Source of the DNA: Asticcacaulis sp. AC402
GTDB lineage: Bacteria > Pseudomonadota > Alphaproteobacteria > Caulobacterales > Caulobacteraceae
DNA: 64,000 bases
Assembly (NCBI RefSeq): GCF_000495835.1
Contig: NZ_AWGC01000006.1
Span: 62,001-126,000, forward strand
Direction: 5' to 3'
Position 1 is the first letter of the stretch; each line of letters starts with the position of its first letter. Below, in pieces: positions 1 through 9,338 of the stretch. The notes under the pieces were generated by a model. The model ran no database searches. It was not told where the DNA came from and worked only from the letters and a program-made list of their open reading frames with translations. A program made the translations under genes and the position numbers.

Positions 1-135
1 TATGGCGTCCGACATGTGACGTTCCGCTCTGTTGCGCCCTCAGCGGTGTTGGTTGAGGCTATACTTGGGTATAAGCTATGCTTGGGTTGCGGCGATACTA
101 CAAATCCAACGATGAAGAATAGGCTAACGTCGTGA

Positions 136-837
136 TCAGGCGTCCAGCGAAGCGGTTTCGAGCAGCTTCAGCGACTCGATCAGAAGCGCTTCCGAGGCCT
201 TCTTGGCGGCCTCGCCGTCACCGCGCTCGATCGCCACCAGGATCGCCTCATGGGCGGCGATGCTGGCCGTATGGCCGGAAATCTTGTTGGTCAGTTGGAT
301 CGACAACTGCAGGGCGTTGTTGATCAAAGGCTTCAGCCGCCAGAAGAAGGGGTTGCCTGACGCCTTTAAAATGGCGACATGAAAGTCGATATCGGCCTGG
401 AGCGCGGCGTCCTGGTCGCCGGCCGTGGTAATCATGGCCTCCAGGCCCTGGCGAATCTGGGCTATGGCGCGCCGGTCCTGAACCTCAGCGGCCAGCGCGG
501 CGGCTGTCGGTTCGATGGCCAGGCGCATCTGGGCGAACTCGCGGAAGATCTTGTTGGAAATCGGCCGCTCCATCAGCCAGCGCAAGACGTCCGGATCGAG
601 CATGTTCCAGTTGTCGACCGGCTCGATACGCGTGCCCTGACGCTGGCGTGACGACAGCAAACCCTTGGCGGACAACATCTTGACGGCTTCGCGCATGACC
701 GTGCGCGAAGCGCCGTAGCGCTGGCACAGTTCGGCTTCGGTCGGGAATATGGTGTTGTCGAATTCCCCGGTGACAATAGATTGGCCCAGCGTTTTCAAAA
801 GGCCATAGGCCAGGCTGACGCCATGTTCGGAACGCAT
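136..837 (-). CDS. GntR family (FadR/FCD subfamily) transcriptional regulator
   Basis: An N-terminal winged helix (PTEAELCQRYGASRTVMREAV, spread over about residues 30-50 of the chosen protein) is followed by an all-helical FCD ligand domain with the metal-site pattern FHVAIL and AAHEAIL. FCD regulators usually sense small carboxylic or sugar acids and repress nearby catabolic genes. It is divergent from the GH35-GH31 pair across a short intergenic region, so it is the obvious candidate regulator of those genes (inference). The open frame extends to 903, but MRSEHG at 837 matches the usual family N-terminus; 843 is an alternative. Confidence 0.88.
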   Translation of the reverse strand: MRSEHGVSLAYGLLKTLGQSIVTGEFDNTIFPTEAELCQRYGASRTVMREAVKMLSAKGLLSSRQRQGTRIEPVDNWNMLDPDVLRWLMERPISNKIFREFAQMRLAIEPTAAALAAEVQDRRAIAQIRQGLEAMITTAGDQDAALQADIDFHVAILKASGNPFFWRLKPLINNALQLSIQLTNKISGHTASIAAHEAILVAIERGDGEAAKKASEALLIESLKLLETASLDA

Positions 838-903
838 AATCATCTTCCATAAGGCGGCGCAGATTCGCGCACCTGCGCGCGAACGTGACAAAAAAACGAC
901 CAT

Positions 904-1045
904 AACACAAGTTGCGTCAATTGGACTTGCCGTAAAGCTGACAATTTTATATTACATATTTCACAAGTGATAAAAAATGCACATATGGAAAGAGCCGGTG
1001 GAAATCTGGTTTTTTCACCATATGCGAGCGGACAGGGAGCTTCGG
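904..1045. promoter_or_regulatory. Divergent regulatory region between the GntR gene and the GH35 gene
   Basis: An AT-rich 142-bp gap with both promoters. It holds CAAGT and ACTTG arms at about 908-930 and, at 959-980, the string TTTCACAAGTGATAAAAAAT containing the perfect palindrome TCACAAGTGA. Nearly the same string, missing two bases, lies upstream of the GH74 gene at 53719-53739. Which protein binds is unknown. Confidence 0.45.
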
Positions 1046-2725
1046 ATGATCCAGACGACAGGCAAGCGAATCTGTGGTGTGGTGTTAGCGCTATCATTGA
1101 TTTTGGCCGCGCCGATGGCGGTGGCTGCGGCAAAGAAGACGGCAGCGCCCTCCAAACCGATCCCGGAATTGGTTGAAAAGGATGGCAAGTTCGCGCTCAT
1201 GGTCGATGGTGCGCCGTTCCTGATCCTTGGCGGTCAGGCGAACAACTCCAGCAATTATCCGGCGGCGCTGAAAAATGTCTGGCCGGCGATCAAGGACCTG
1301 AACGCCAATACCCTGGTCATGCCGGTGGCGTGGGAGCAGGTCGAGCCGGTCGAGGGCCAGTTCGATTTCAGCTTTGTCGATGCTCTGATCACGCAGGCGC
1401 GGCAGAACAAGGTGCGGTTGGTCATTCTGTGGTTCGGTACCTGGAAGAACACGGGGCCAAGCTATACGCCGTCGTGGGTCAAGACCGACAACAAGCGCTT
1501 CCCGCGCCTGACCAACAAGGACGGCTCGCTGTCCTACGCCCTGTCGCCGCTGTACGAGACGACGCGCGAGGCCGATAAGCGGGCCTATGTGAAGATGATG
1601 GAGCACATCAAGGCGATCGACAGCAGCCAGCGCACGGTTATCATGATCCAGCCGCAGAATGAGGTCGGGGTGTATGGCGCGGCGCGCGACTACTCCGCCA
1701 AGGCCAATGGGCTGATGGCCCAGCCTGTGCCCCAGGCGCTTCTGTCGCGCCTCAACAAAAATGCAGGAACCTGGAACGAAGTGTTTGGCAAGGATGCCGA
1801 CGAATTCTTCCACGCCTGGTCGATCGCATCCTATGTCGACCACATCGCCGCAGCCGGCAAGGCGGTCTATCCCCTGCCGACCTATATGAACGCCGCCCTG
1901 AAGGACCCGCTCAATCCGGACCAGGCGCCGGGCTCCTACGCATCGGGCGGGCCGACCTATAATGTCATCGAAGTCTATCAGGCGGCGGCCCCGAACATCG
2001 ATTTCGTCGCGCCGGACCTGTATTCGCCGGGCTCGCAGAGCTATGAAGCGACGCTTGCCTTCTATGCTCGCAAGGACAACCCGCTCTTTGTCGCGGAAAG
2101 CGGAAACAAGCCGACCTATGCCCGGTTTATCTTCTCGGTCCTGGGTCGCCAGGGAATCGGCTTCGATCCGTTCGGCTTCGACTATAGCGGCTATTCCAAC
2201 TATCCGCTGGGGACGACCAAAACCGGCCCCGAGATGGTCAAGCCGTTTGGTGAACTCTATAGCCTGTTTCGCCCTCTGGAACGGGTCTGGCCGAAGTTGT
2301 CGTTCGAAAGCCAGGTCTGGGGCGTCTCGGAACCCGACGACCATTCGGCCCAGACTCTGGATCTGGGACCGAACTGGAATGCCAGGGTGACCTACCGCCA
2401 GTGGGAGTTCGGCATGCCGGAATGGGACCCGGACAACAAGAACGGCTATCCGGAAGGTTCGGACGTGCCCAGCGGCGGTGTCGCGGTGGCGAAGTTGTCG
2501 GACAACGAATTTCTGGTGGCCGGCTACCATGCACGGATTTCGTTCGGGGCAGGCGAGGCCAATAAGGCCAGAGGTTTTATCCTCGACCGTGTTGAGGAAG
2601 GTCATTACGATGCCAGGGGAAACTGGGTGTTCGAGCGTGTCTGGAACGGGGACCAGACGGATTATGGTTTGAACTTCGCCCAGGCCAGGCTGTTTAAAGT
2701 GCGTTTAGCGACGTTTGAGAAGTAA
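1046..2725 (+). CDS. GH35 family beta-galactosidase (DUF5597 C-terminus), secreted
   Basis: Predicted to remove terminal beta-galactose from xyloglucan oligosaccharides, acting in the periplasm or outside. Residues 1-28 form a signal peptide ending AVAAA. The catalytic barrel follows. The likely acid/base is Glu206 in QPQNEVGVYG and the nucleophile Glu351 in FVAESGNK. The C-terminal third matches the DUF5597 beta-domain found in Cellvibrio-type xyloglucan GH35 enzymes. The frame is open from 977, but ATG 1046 has an AGGGAG ribosome site at 1034-1039 and begins a clean signal peptide. GH31 alpha-xylosidase follows 139 bp downstream, a pairing expected for xyloglucan use. Substrate is inferred from family and context. 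Confidence 0.88.
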   Translation: MIQTTGKRICGVVLALSLILAAPMAVAAAKKTAAPSKPIPELVEKDGKFALMVDGAPFLILGGQANNSSNYPAALKNVWPAIKDLNANTLVMPVAWEQVEPVEGQFDFSFVDALITQARQNKVRLVILWFGTWKNTGPSYTPSWVKTDNKRFPRLTNKDGSLSYALSPLYETTREADKRAYVKMMEHIKAIDSSQRTVIMIQPQNEVGVYGAARDYSAKANGLMAQPVPQALLSRLNKNAGTWNEVFGKDADEFFHAWSIASYVDHIAAAGKAVYPLPTYMNAALKDPLNPDQAPGSYASGGPTYNVIEVYQAAAPNIDFVAPDLYSPGSQSYEATLAFYARKDNPLFVAESGNKPTYARFIFSVLGRQGIGFDPFGFDYSGYSNYPLGTTKTGPEMVKPFGELYSLFRPLERVWPKLSFESQVWGVSEPDDHSAQTLDLGPNWNARVTYRQWEFGMPEWDPDNKNGYPEGSDVPSGGVAVAKLSDNEFLVAGYHARISFGAGEANKARGFILDRVEEGHYDARGNWVFERVWNGDQTDYGLNFAQARLFKVRLATFEK

Positions 2726-2731
2726 CAAAGA

Positions 2732-2812
2732 TACCCCTCCGTCGCGGACTTTGCCTACGGCCTTCGGCCTGCGGCGGCCGCGCCACCTCCCCATCAAGAT
2801 GGAGAGGAGGGA
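2732..2812 (+). repeat. R-family palindromic repeat, copy 1, between GH35 and GH31
   Basis: Begins CCCCTCCGTCGCGGA and ends CACCTCCCC-ATCAAGAT-GGAGAGGAGGG, a hairpin. Related copies lie at 21851, 53589 (opposite orientation) and 59250. This copy sits inside the GH35-GH31 gap and could affect mRNA processing or differential expression. Confidence 0.7.
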
Positions 2813-2864
2813 GCGAGCTTTGGCGCCGACCAAGGGAGGCGTCCACAATAAACAGGGAGTTGAG

Positions 2865-5750
2865 ATGATGAAGATGAAGGTTTTAGCCTCCGTTTCGGCG
2901 CTGGCCATGATGGTATGTGCGGGTTCCTCCTGGGCCGGCACGTTCGAAAAGACCGCCACCGGCGTGATTGTGCGGCCCGACGGCGGCGCCGAAAAGGAAA
3001 TCGTCCTCGAGGTCATCCGCGACGACATCATCCATGTCGTCGGGCTGGATGACCCGAAACGGACACAGCTCCCGTCGCTGATGTCGATCGCCGAGCCGGT
3101 CAACAGCGGCTTCACCGTATCGAAGGCCGGTAGCACTGTCGTGCTCAAGGCCGGCAAGGCGTCGGTCAAGGTCTCCCTGACCGACGGCAACCTGACCTTC
3201 TTCAATGGCAAGGGCGAGGCCGTCCTGACGGAAGCCAGCAGCAGCATTACGCCGGTAACGGTCGAAGGCCAGCCCTTTGTCGCAACCGCTGTCCAGTTCA
3301 ACAAGGGCACGGGTGAGGCCTTCTACGGACTGGGTCAGCACCAGAACGCCCAGATGAACCTGAACGGCGAAGACGTCGAGCTGCGCCAGCACAATATGGA
3401 TATCGGCATCCCCTTCGTCGTTTCCGACAAGAATTACGGTATCCTTTGGGACAACAACTCGGTCACCCGCTTCGGCAATCCGGTCCGCTTCGGTCTGGCC
3501 AGCCGCGATCTGAAGCTCACCGCCCTCGATGGCTCGACCGGCCTGACCGCCCGTTACTATGTCGATGGCAAACTGGTGCTGACGCGTATCGAGCCCGATG
3601 TCCGCTATCAGTTCCTCAAGGACGTGGCCGAATACTGGCCGACTGACCCGGCGCTCAGCAAGGAAGCCACCCAGGGCAAGAAGGTCAAGGTTGTCTGGGA
3701 AGGCACCGCGACCTCTGACAAGCCAGGCGTCCATAAGATGAAGCTGTTCTCGGCCGACTATGCGACGCTCAGGATGGATGGCAAGACCATATTTGACCAT
3801 GGCGTCTGGCGGATGGGCTGGAACGGCTGGTACAATAATTTTGAGCAGACCTTCGAAGCCGGTAAACCGGTCAAGATCGACCTGGAATGGGAACCGTCCG
3901 GCGGCATGATCTCGCTGCATCATTCCAACCCGGAACCTGATGCCGACAAGCACTCCCTGCGCCTGGCATCCGAAGCTGGCACCGCGCTCAACTACTACTT
4001 CATCGCGTCGGACTCGATCCAGGGTGTCATCGGCGGCTATCACCACGTCACCGGGACCCCGCCGATGATGCCGAAGTGGGCCTACGGCTTCTGGCAGTCG
4101 CGTCAGCGCTACGAAACCCAGGACCAGCTTCTGGGCGTGCTGAAGACCTATCGCGACAACAAGTGGCCGATCGACAACATCGTCCAGGACTGGTTCTACT
4201 GGCCGGAAGACCAGTGGGGCAGCCATACCTTCGACGCCAAGCGTTTCCCGGATCCGAAGGGCATGGTCGATCAGGTCCACGCCCAGAATGCCAACATCAT
4301 GTTCTCGATCTGGGGCAAGTACTACGCCAATACCGACAACTATAAGGAGTTCGAGCGCAAGGGCTACATGTGGACCAGGAATGTCGAGAACGGCTCCAGG
4401 GACTGGGTCGGTCCGGGCTATCTCAATTCGCACTATTCGCCCTACAATCAGGAAGCGCGCGACATCTATTACCGCCAGTTGAAGGACACCCTGATCCCGT
4501 TGGGCATTGATGCCTGGTGGATGGACAATACCGAGCCTGACGTGAACTCCAACCAGCGGCTGGAGGACTTTGCCGAATTGATCACGCCGACCCAGATGGG
4601 ACCTGGCGCCCTCGTTCACAACGCCTATGCGCTGATGAACACCCAGGCCATGTACGACGGCCTGAAGCGCGATCAGCCGGACACGCGTCAGTTTATCTTA
4701 ACCCGCTCGGGCTTTGCCGGCGTGCAGCGCAATGCGGCTGCCCTGTGGTCGGGCGACGTGGTCGGCACCTGGGACAATCTCTTCGACCAGATATCGGCCG
4801 GTGTGCAAACGGGCTTCTCGGGCGTGCCGAACTGGACGCACGACATCGGTGGCTATGCCCAGGAAACGCGTTTCCAGGGGACGGATGTCGGCGGTCTGCA
4901 GGAAAACCGCAACGCCGGGGGCACCGGTACGGCCGAAGACCTGAAGGAATGGCGTGAGCTGAACCAGCGCTGGTGGCAGTTCGGGACCTTCTCGCCGTTG
5001 ATGCGTTCGCATGGTGAAGGCGTGAAGCGTGAAATTCATGAGATTTCGCCAGCCGGCTCGCCGATGCGCGCCAACATGGTGTGGTTCCTGGAACTGCGCT
5101 ATCGCCTGATGCCGTATATCTATTCGGCGGCGGCCGACAGCCATTACGAAGCGGCTCCGATCATGCGCGGCTTTGCCCTTGATTTCCCTGGCGATGCCAA
5201 GGGGAAAAACATCAACGACGCCTACATGTTCGGCAAGTCGATCCTGGTCGCGCCGGTCAGCAAGTTCAAGGCGACCTCGCGCCGTGTCTATCTGCCGGCC
5301 GGCGCCGCCTGGTATAACTTCTATACGGGCGAAAAGGTCGAGGGCGGCCAGGCCCGCGACGTCGCCGCGCCGCTGGACCAGATCCCGCTGTTCGTGCGGG
5401 CGGGCGCCATCCTGCCGATGGGCCCGGTGATTCAGTACTACAACGAAAAGCCCGACGCTCCGGTGACCTTCACCATCTATACCGGCGCCGACGGCAGCTA
5501 CAGCCTGTACGAGGACGATGGCGTGTCCAACGCCTACGTCAAGGGCGCCTATTCGCGCATTCCGGTAACCTACAACGACAAGACCGGCGAAGTGACCATC
5601 GGCGATCGCACCGGCAGCTACCAGGGCATGATCGAAAGCCGGACGTTCCGGGTGCGCTTTATCACGCCGGGTGTGTCGACGTCGGGGACCCTGGACAGCC
5701 AGGCGGTCGAGGTCGCCTACACCGGCAAGGCGGTCAAGGTGAAGCGCTAG
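2865..5750 (+). CDS. GH31 alpha-xylosidase with PA14 insert, secreted
   Basis: Predicted to remove alpha-1,6-linked xylose from the non-reducing end of xyloglucan oligosaccharides. A signal peptide (residues 1-23, ending SSWA) is followed by the N-terminal beta-sandwich, a PA14 domain at about residues 270-390 (FEAGKPVKIDLEWEPSGG), and the GH31 barrel. The nucleophile is Asp554 in WWMDNTEPD and the acid/base Asp631 in WSGDVVGTWDN. A PA14 insert is characteristic of Cellvibrio-type xyloglucan alpha-xylosidases. ATG 2865 has AGGGAG at 2854-2859; the frame open from 2715 is just read-through of the upstream repeat. It is followed by a strong terminator. Confidence 0.92.
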   Translation: MMKMKVLASVSALAMMVCAGSSWAGTFEKTATGVIVRPDGGAEKEIVLEVIRDDIIHVVGLDDPKRTQLPSLMSIAEPVNSGFTVSKAGSTVVLKAGKASVKVSLTDGNLTFFNGKGEAVLTEASSSITPVTVEGQPFVATAVQFNKGTGEAFYGLGQHQNAQMNLNGEDVELRQHNMDIGIPFVVSDKNYGILWDNNSVTRFGNPVRFGLASRDLKLTALDGSTGLTARYYVDGKLVLTRIEPDVRYQFLKDVAEYWPTDPALSKEATQGKKVKVVWEGTATSDKPGVHKMKLFSADYATLRMDGKTIFDHGVWRMGWNGWYNNFEQTFEAGKPVKIDLEWEPSGGMISLHHSNPEPDADKHSLRLASEAGTALNYYFIASDSIQGVIGGYHHVTGTPPMMPKWAYGFWQSRQRYETQDQLLGVLKTYRDNKWPIDNIVQDWFYWPEDQWGSHTFDAKRFPDPKGMVDQVHAQNANIMFSIWGKYYANTDNYKEFERKGYMWTRNVENGSRDWVGPGYLNSHYSPYNQEARDIYYRQLKDTLIPLGIDAWWMDNTEPDVNSNQRLEDFAELITPTQMGPGALVHNAYALMNTQAMYDGLKRDQPDTRQFILTRSGFAGVQRNAAALWSGDVVGTWDNLFDQISAGVQTGFSGVPNWTHDIGGYAQETRFQGTDVGGLQENRNAGGTGTAEDLKEWRELNQRWWQFGTFSPLMRSHGEGVKREIHEISPAGSPMRANMVWFLELRYRLMPYIYSAAADSHYEAAPIMRGFALDFPGDAKGKNINDAYMFGKSILVAPVSKFKATSRRVYLPAGAAWYNFYTGEKVEGGQARDVAAPLDQIPLFVRAGAILPMGPVIQYYNEKPDAPVTFTIYTGADGSYSLYEDDGVSNAYVKGAYSRIPVTYNDKTGEVTIGDRTGSYQGMIESRTFRVRFITPGVSTSGTLDSQAVEVAYTGKAVKVKR

Positions 5751-5778
5751 GCTTTTTTTGGTGGGGGGGGAGCATGGA

Positions 5779-5811
5779 CCGCACGCGCCGGACGGCGCGT
5801 GCGGTTTTTTT
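5779..5811 (+). terminator. Rho-independent terminator after GH31
   Basis: An 11-bp perfect GC stem (CCGCACGCGCC with GGCGCGTGCGG), a GGAC loop and seven Ts. It ends the GH35-GH31 transcript. Confidence 0.93.
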
Positions 5812-5817
5812 GATTAA

Positions 5818-5857
5818 TACCAACCCGCGGTGAGTCCAGGTCATCGAGGGTTGGGAT
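5818..5857 (+). repeat. T-family repeat, partial copy (one hairpin only)
   Basis: A TACCAACCC...GGGTTGG hairpin, about 40 bp, matching one end of the two-hairpin elements at 28504 and 38328. The rest of 5858-6070 is AT-rich with no other recognised feature and presumably carries the promoter of the RTX gene. Confidence 0.65.
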
Positions 5858-6084
5858 AAGCCAGGGTCTGTGCTACCCGCTCAAGCAACTTCTTCTACAT
5901 TTTATGAACGCAAAATGAACGTGTCATTAATGCCAAATATAGAGTTGATAAAAATGGATACTCTTCTTTCGCGTTGACTGCGCACGCCAACTTTTCGACG
6001 CAATTATCACATTTCTTACCAAGCGCGCATATATTTACGGGCCTATGCGTTTACAGATAAACTTCTATTTATATGGAGACTGAA

Positions 6085-7020
6085 ATGTTGATATTAGGTA
6101 CCGAGAACGATGACTATATTCTGGGCACTCCGCTTGCCGACAGGATTGAAGGTCTGAAAGGCAACGACCGCCTCTTCGGCCAAAATGGCAACGATACCGT
6201 GCTGGGCGGAGAGGGCTGGGACTCCTTGTACGGCGTCGAGGGTGACGACGTTCTCTATGGAGCGGCGGGCAAGGATTATCTCAGCGGTGGCAACGGCATT
6301 GACCGCATCTACGGCGGAGAAGACGATGACCGGATTAACGGAGGCGCCGGTAACGACAAACTCTATGGCGATGACGGTGCCGACGTTGTCTCTGGCGGTG
6401 ACGGCGATGACCTGATTTACGGCGGGACGGCTGAAGACAGTCTTTTTGGCGGTGCCGGCATTGACAAGGTCTATGGCGGTGATGGGGACGATCTGGCAAC
6501 CGGTGGTGAAGGTGCGGACTATCTCTTCGGCGACGCCGGAACGGACACGCTGAATGGCGATGCGGGTTCGGATCGCCTTACCGGTGGCGAAGGGGACGAT
6601 CGTCTGACCGGAGGCGCCGACAGGGACTACCTGTACGGCGGTCTTGGCGTCGACTTCTTGTCAGGCGGCGCGGGTATCGACTACGTGTCGGGTGGCGGCG
6701 ACGCAGATGAGTTCATCCTGTCACGTTTCGCTGTGGACAGAGACGTCTTTGTCGACTTCCAAATCGGCAGCGACCATATCGGCGTTACACGATCACTGTT
6801 CGGCAATCAGTTCTCAATCGGCAGCAATATCTCTGACGCTCAGTTGATTGTCGGTGTTGCGCCTGTGGCTGTCGAGGCGGGGCTCTCCACATTCCTCTTC
6901 AACTCCGTCAACGGCGTGCTGAAGTTTGATGTGGATGGCCTTGGTGGCGTTGCTGCGATCCATATCGCAACGCTCACCGGCGTAACCTCGTTGTCCACCA
7001 ACGATTTCTTTGTTCTTTAG
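6085..7020 (+). CDS. RTX-type calcium-binding repeat protein
   Basis: A protein of about 311 residues dominated by glycine/aspartate nonapeptides (GGxGxDxLx), at least a dozen units between residues 5 and 210, which form a Ca2+-bound parallel beta-roll. The tail of about 95 residues (DEFILSRF...DVFVDFQIGSDHIGV) is the usual hemolysin-type C-terminus. No signal peptide is present, consistent with type I secretion via the C-terminus. No transporter is adjacent. ATG 6085 has GGAG at 6075-6078; ATG 6073 is an alternative. Role unknown, probably extracellular matrix or adhesion. Confidence 0.85.
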   Translation: MLILGTENDDYILGTPLADRIEGLKGNDRLFGQNGNDTVLGGEGWDSLYGVEGDDVLYGAAGKDYLSGGNGIDRIYGGEDDDRINGGAGNDKLYGDDGADVVSGGDGDDLIYGGTAEDSLFGGAGIDKVYGGDGDDLATGGEGADYLFGDAGTDTLNGDAGSDRLTGGEGDDRLTGGADRDYLYGGLGVDFLSGGAGIDYVSGGGDADEFILSRFAVDRDVFVDFQIGSDHIGVTRSLFGNQFSIGSNISDAQLIVGVAPVAVEAGLSTFLFNSVNGVLKFDVDGLGGVAAIHIATLTGVTSLSTNDFFVL

Positions 7021-7047
7021 AACTATACGTCGATGGGTTGAAATCTG

Positions 7048-7080
7048 GAGCGGGATTTTGATGGAATCAAAATCCCGCTC
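7048..7080 (+). repeat. S-family hairpin (isolated left half), possible terminator of the RTX gene
   Basis: A 15-bp perfect stem, GAGCGGGATTTTGAT with ATCAAAATCCCGCTC, around a GGA loop, 28 bp after the RTX stop. It equals the left hairpin of the longer S elements at 14515, 28640, 35464 and 37477. Confidence 0.7.
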
Positions 7081-7115
7081 TAAGGCGCATTGGGCTAAGG
7101 CGCGTTGGGCCTTTG

Positions 7116-7433
7116 TGGCGAAATGTACCGGATAGCCCGGCTTGCAACCCAGCGCCTTCACGTGCCTGGTATTGCGGTGTGAACTCGACGGCCAGGCACA
7201 AGGTCTCGGAGGACTACCAGGCGAAATATTACCGCAAGACGTTGGAAATTGCGGACCAGATCGGCAATTTGCGCGGCATGTCTCCATGGATATGGAAGAA
7301 CTTCCGCTCGCCACACCGCGAGCGCCCGGGCTACCGGAATGGCTTGTACCGCAAGGGATTACTGTCGCAGACCTGAGCGCGGATCGAAGCTTTCGAGGTG
7401 TTGGCCACATACTCCAGGGACAAATCGCCCTGA
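7116..7433 (+). pseudogene. Relic of a GH2 beta-glucuronidase/beta-galactosidase C-terminus
   Basis: The reading frame gives KVSEDYQAKYYRKTLE, IGNLRGMSPWIWKNFRSP and YRNGLYRKGLLSQT, then TGA at 7374-7376, then ARIEAFEVLATYSRD in the same frame. This is the end of a GH2 enzyme, where WILKDFRSP and RKGL are typical. The stop replaces an expected Gly codon (GGA to TGA). The N-terminal part is absent. Homology begins near 7190; its upstream edge is uncertain. Non-functional remnant. Confidence 0.7.
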
Positions 7434-7621
7434 TCGCAGACCGCTGCGGCTTGTTTTCCTGTTAAGATTTGCCATAATTGGCCGAAACGCCGCATGGCTC
7501 GCCGCGACTGCGGCGGCGGGCGGGGGCCCTTGCCAAGGCGTCTTGGAATTTAGGCCCGGTCGCGCGTCCAGTTCCTGCGGTCCGACGTACAATAGACTCA
7601 ACTTCCTGCCCAAGGTCGACC

Positions 7622-8863
7622 ATGTCCGCTGATGCCTCCGCTCCCATGTCTCCCGAAACCGAACTGAAAGCCCTGCCGTTTCACCTGCGCAAGGGCGTCG
7701 AAATCCTGCGTCGCGTCTTCCACTTTGGCACGCTGGAGGTCGTACTGCCGTCGGGTGCCCCTTTGCTGGTCCAGGGCAAGGCGCCCGGACCAACCGGCGT
7801 TCTGCTGGTCAGGGATTTCAACTTCATGAAGCGCGTCATGACGTCCGGAGATATCGGTTTTTGCGATGGCTATCGCGAAGGCGAGTGGGACACGCCGGAT
7901 CTGGCGACCCTGCTTGAGGTGCTGACCCTGAACAGCGAGCATCTGGGCCAACTCTTCACCGGCAACAAGATCATCCAGACGATCAACAACTGGCTGCACA
8001 GTCTGAACAAAAACACCAGGGACGGCAGTAAGCGCAACATCTTTGCCCATTACGACCTGGGCAACAATTTCTACGACCAATGGCTGGACCAGAGCATGAC
8101 CTATTCGTCGGCGCTGTTCAGTGGCGACCGCTTTCGCGAGCACAAGGACCTGGGCGCCGCCCAGAACGCCAAGTATGCCAAGCTGGCCAGTCTGGTCGAC
8201 CTGAAGCCCGGCCAGCACGTGCTGGAAATCGGCTGTGGCTGGGGTGGGTTCGCGCAATATGCCGCCGAGGTGATCGGCGCCAGGGTCACTGGCCTGACCA
8301 TATCGCCGGCCCAGCGCGAGTTCGCCATGGAGCGTATGGAGCGGTTGGGACTGTCGGACAAGGTCGATATCCAGCTCATGGATTATCGCGACGTCCAGGG
8401 GCAATACGACGCGGTTGTCTCTATCGAGATGTTCGAAGCGGTCGGTGAGGCCTATTGGAAGACCTATTTCGACAAACTGCACGACGTCCTGAAAAAGGGT
8501 GGTAAGGCCGGTTTGCAGATCATCACCATCGCCGACGACATGTTTGATGACTATCGCACACGTGCCGACTTCATCCAGAAATACGTCTTCCCGGGCGGCA
8601 TGCTGCCCTCGGCACAAAAGCTGGTTGAACAGACCCGGGCGGCCGGACTGAAGATGGTGTCGGACTTCAAGTTCGGCCACGACTATGCCGAGACCCTGAA
8701 ACAGTGGGGTCAGCGCTTTGAAGATGCCTGGAAAGAGGGGCGTATCAAGGGTTTTGATGCCTCGTTCCGCAAGTTGTGGCTGTTCTACCTGGCCTATTGC
8801 GAGGCTGGCTTCCGCACCGAACGAACCAATGTCATGCATCTGGAGTTACAGAGGGCGGATTAG
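7622..8863 (+). CDS. cfa: Cyclopropane-fatty-acyl-phospholipid synthase family methyltransferase
   Basis: Transfers a methylene group from S-adenosylmethionine to unsaturated phospholipid acyl chains at the inner membrane. The 413-residue length fits the family. Visible motifs are the NIFAHYDLGNNFYDQWLD entry motif, the SAM site VLEIGCGWGGFAQYAAE and the VSIEMFEAVGEAYW segment. ATG 7622 begins a conventional N-terminus; the frame is open from 7478 only because the upstream DNA lacks stops. ATG 7646 is a second possibility. It is monocistronic. A different SAM-dependent lipid methyltransferase of this superfamily cannot be excluded. Confidence 0.9.
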   Translation: MSADASAPMSPETELKALPFHLRKGVEILRRVFHFGTLEVVLPSGAPLLVQGKAPGPTGVLLVRDFNFMKRVMTSGDIGFCDGYREGEWDTPDLATLLEVLTLNSEHLGQLFTGNKIIQTINNWLHSLNKNTRDGSKRNIFAHYDLGNNFYDQWLDQSMTYSSALFSGDRFREHKDLGAAQNAKYAKLASLVDLKPGQHVLEIGCGWGGFAQYAAEVIGARVTGLTISPAQREFAMERMERLGLSDKVDIQLMDYRDVQGQYDAVVSIEMFEAVGEAYWKTYFDKLHDVLKKGGKAGLQIITIADDMFDDYRTRADFIQKYVFPGGMLPSAQKLVEQTRAAGLKMVSDFKFGHDYAETLKQWGQRFEDAWKEGRIKGFDASFRKLWLFYLAYCEAGFRTERTNVMHLELQRAD

Positions 8864-8955
8864 GATTGGCGCCGCGAAACCCGGAGGCCCGCAAACCTTA
8901 CTGTATTCTTACATTATACGCTTTCTTATGCGGAAGGCTGGCGGTCGTTTGTCCT

Positions 8956-8993
8956 CGCTTGATAACAAGCGAAACAGGAAGTCCTCGAGGACT
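8956..8993. promoter_or_regulatory. Two adjacent palindromes upstream of a small ORF
   Basis: CGCTTG-ATAA-CAAGCG at 8956-8971 is a perfect 6-bp stem. AGTCCTCGAGGACT at 8980-8993 is a perfect 14-bp palindrome. They may be operators or RNA hairpins. Confidence 0.35.
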
Positions 8994-9019
8994 GCACCGC
9001 ACCGTATGGGAGCGCGGAC

Positions 9020-9187
9020 ATGAAACAAATCGATGATATCTATCACCAGGTGCATGAACTGTTGAAAGACGGAGCGCCTCCATCAGCGCCGGGCTCGCCC
9101 GTGGAACTGGAGCGGCGGCAGATGAAAATGCATGGCATGATCGTTATCCAGCTGTGCCGGATAGCGGACGCCATGGGTGAAAAGTAG
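9020..9187 (+). CDS. Small hypothetical protein (55 aa)
   Basis: Starts MKQIDDIYHQVHELLK and ends IVIQLCRIADAMGEK. It is hydrophilic, predicted helical, with a Gly/Pro/Ser linker in the middle. No family recognised. No good ribosome site is visible (GCGCGGAC precedes ATG). The amphipathic helices make it plausible; it may also be chance. Confidence 0.4.
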   Translation: MKQIDDIYHQVHELLKDGAPPSAPGSPVELERRQMKMHGMIVIQLCRIADAMGEK

Positions 9188-9338
9188 AAAAAGCGGTACG
9201 CGTCGAACCCTGTTCCCGATCCCGGAACGGGGCTCAAGGCTATAAAACACTTGCCCGGCCTGTTAAGGAACGTTACCAACAGGCCCTGTTTTAACGCCAA
9301 AGGCGAATCCAACCGGATCCGCCGATTTTGGGGGCCGG

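Noticed and set aside
1094-2605. 503-aa open frame antisense to GH35
   Set aside because: Shadow of a real gene in high-GC DNA; the forward frame has catalytic motifs and a signal peptide, the antisense one has only Arg/Leu/Gly-rich noise.
2883-4619. 578-aa open frame antisense to GH31
   Set aside because: Same reason; no domain or ribosome site.
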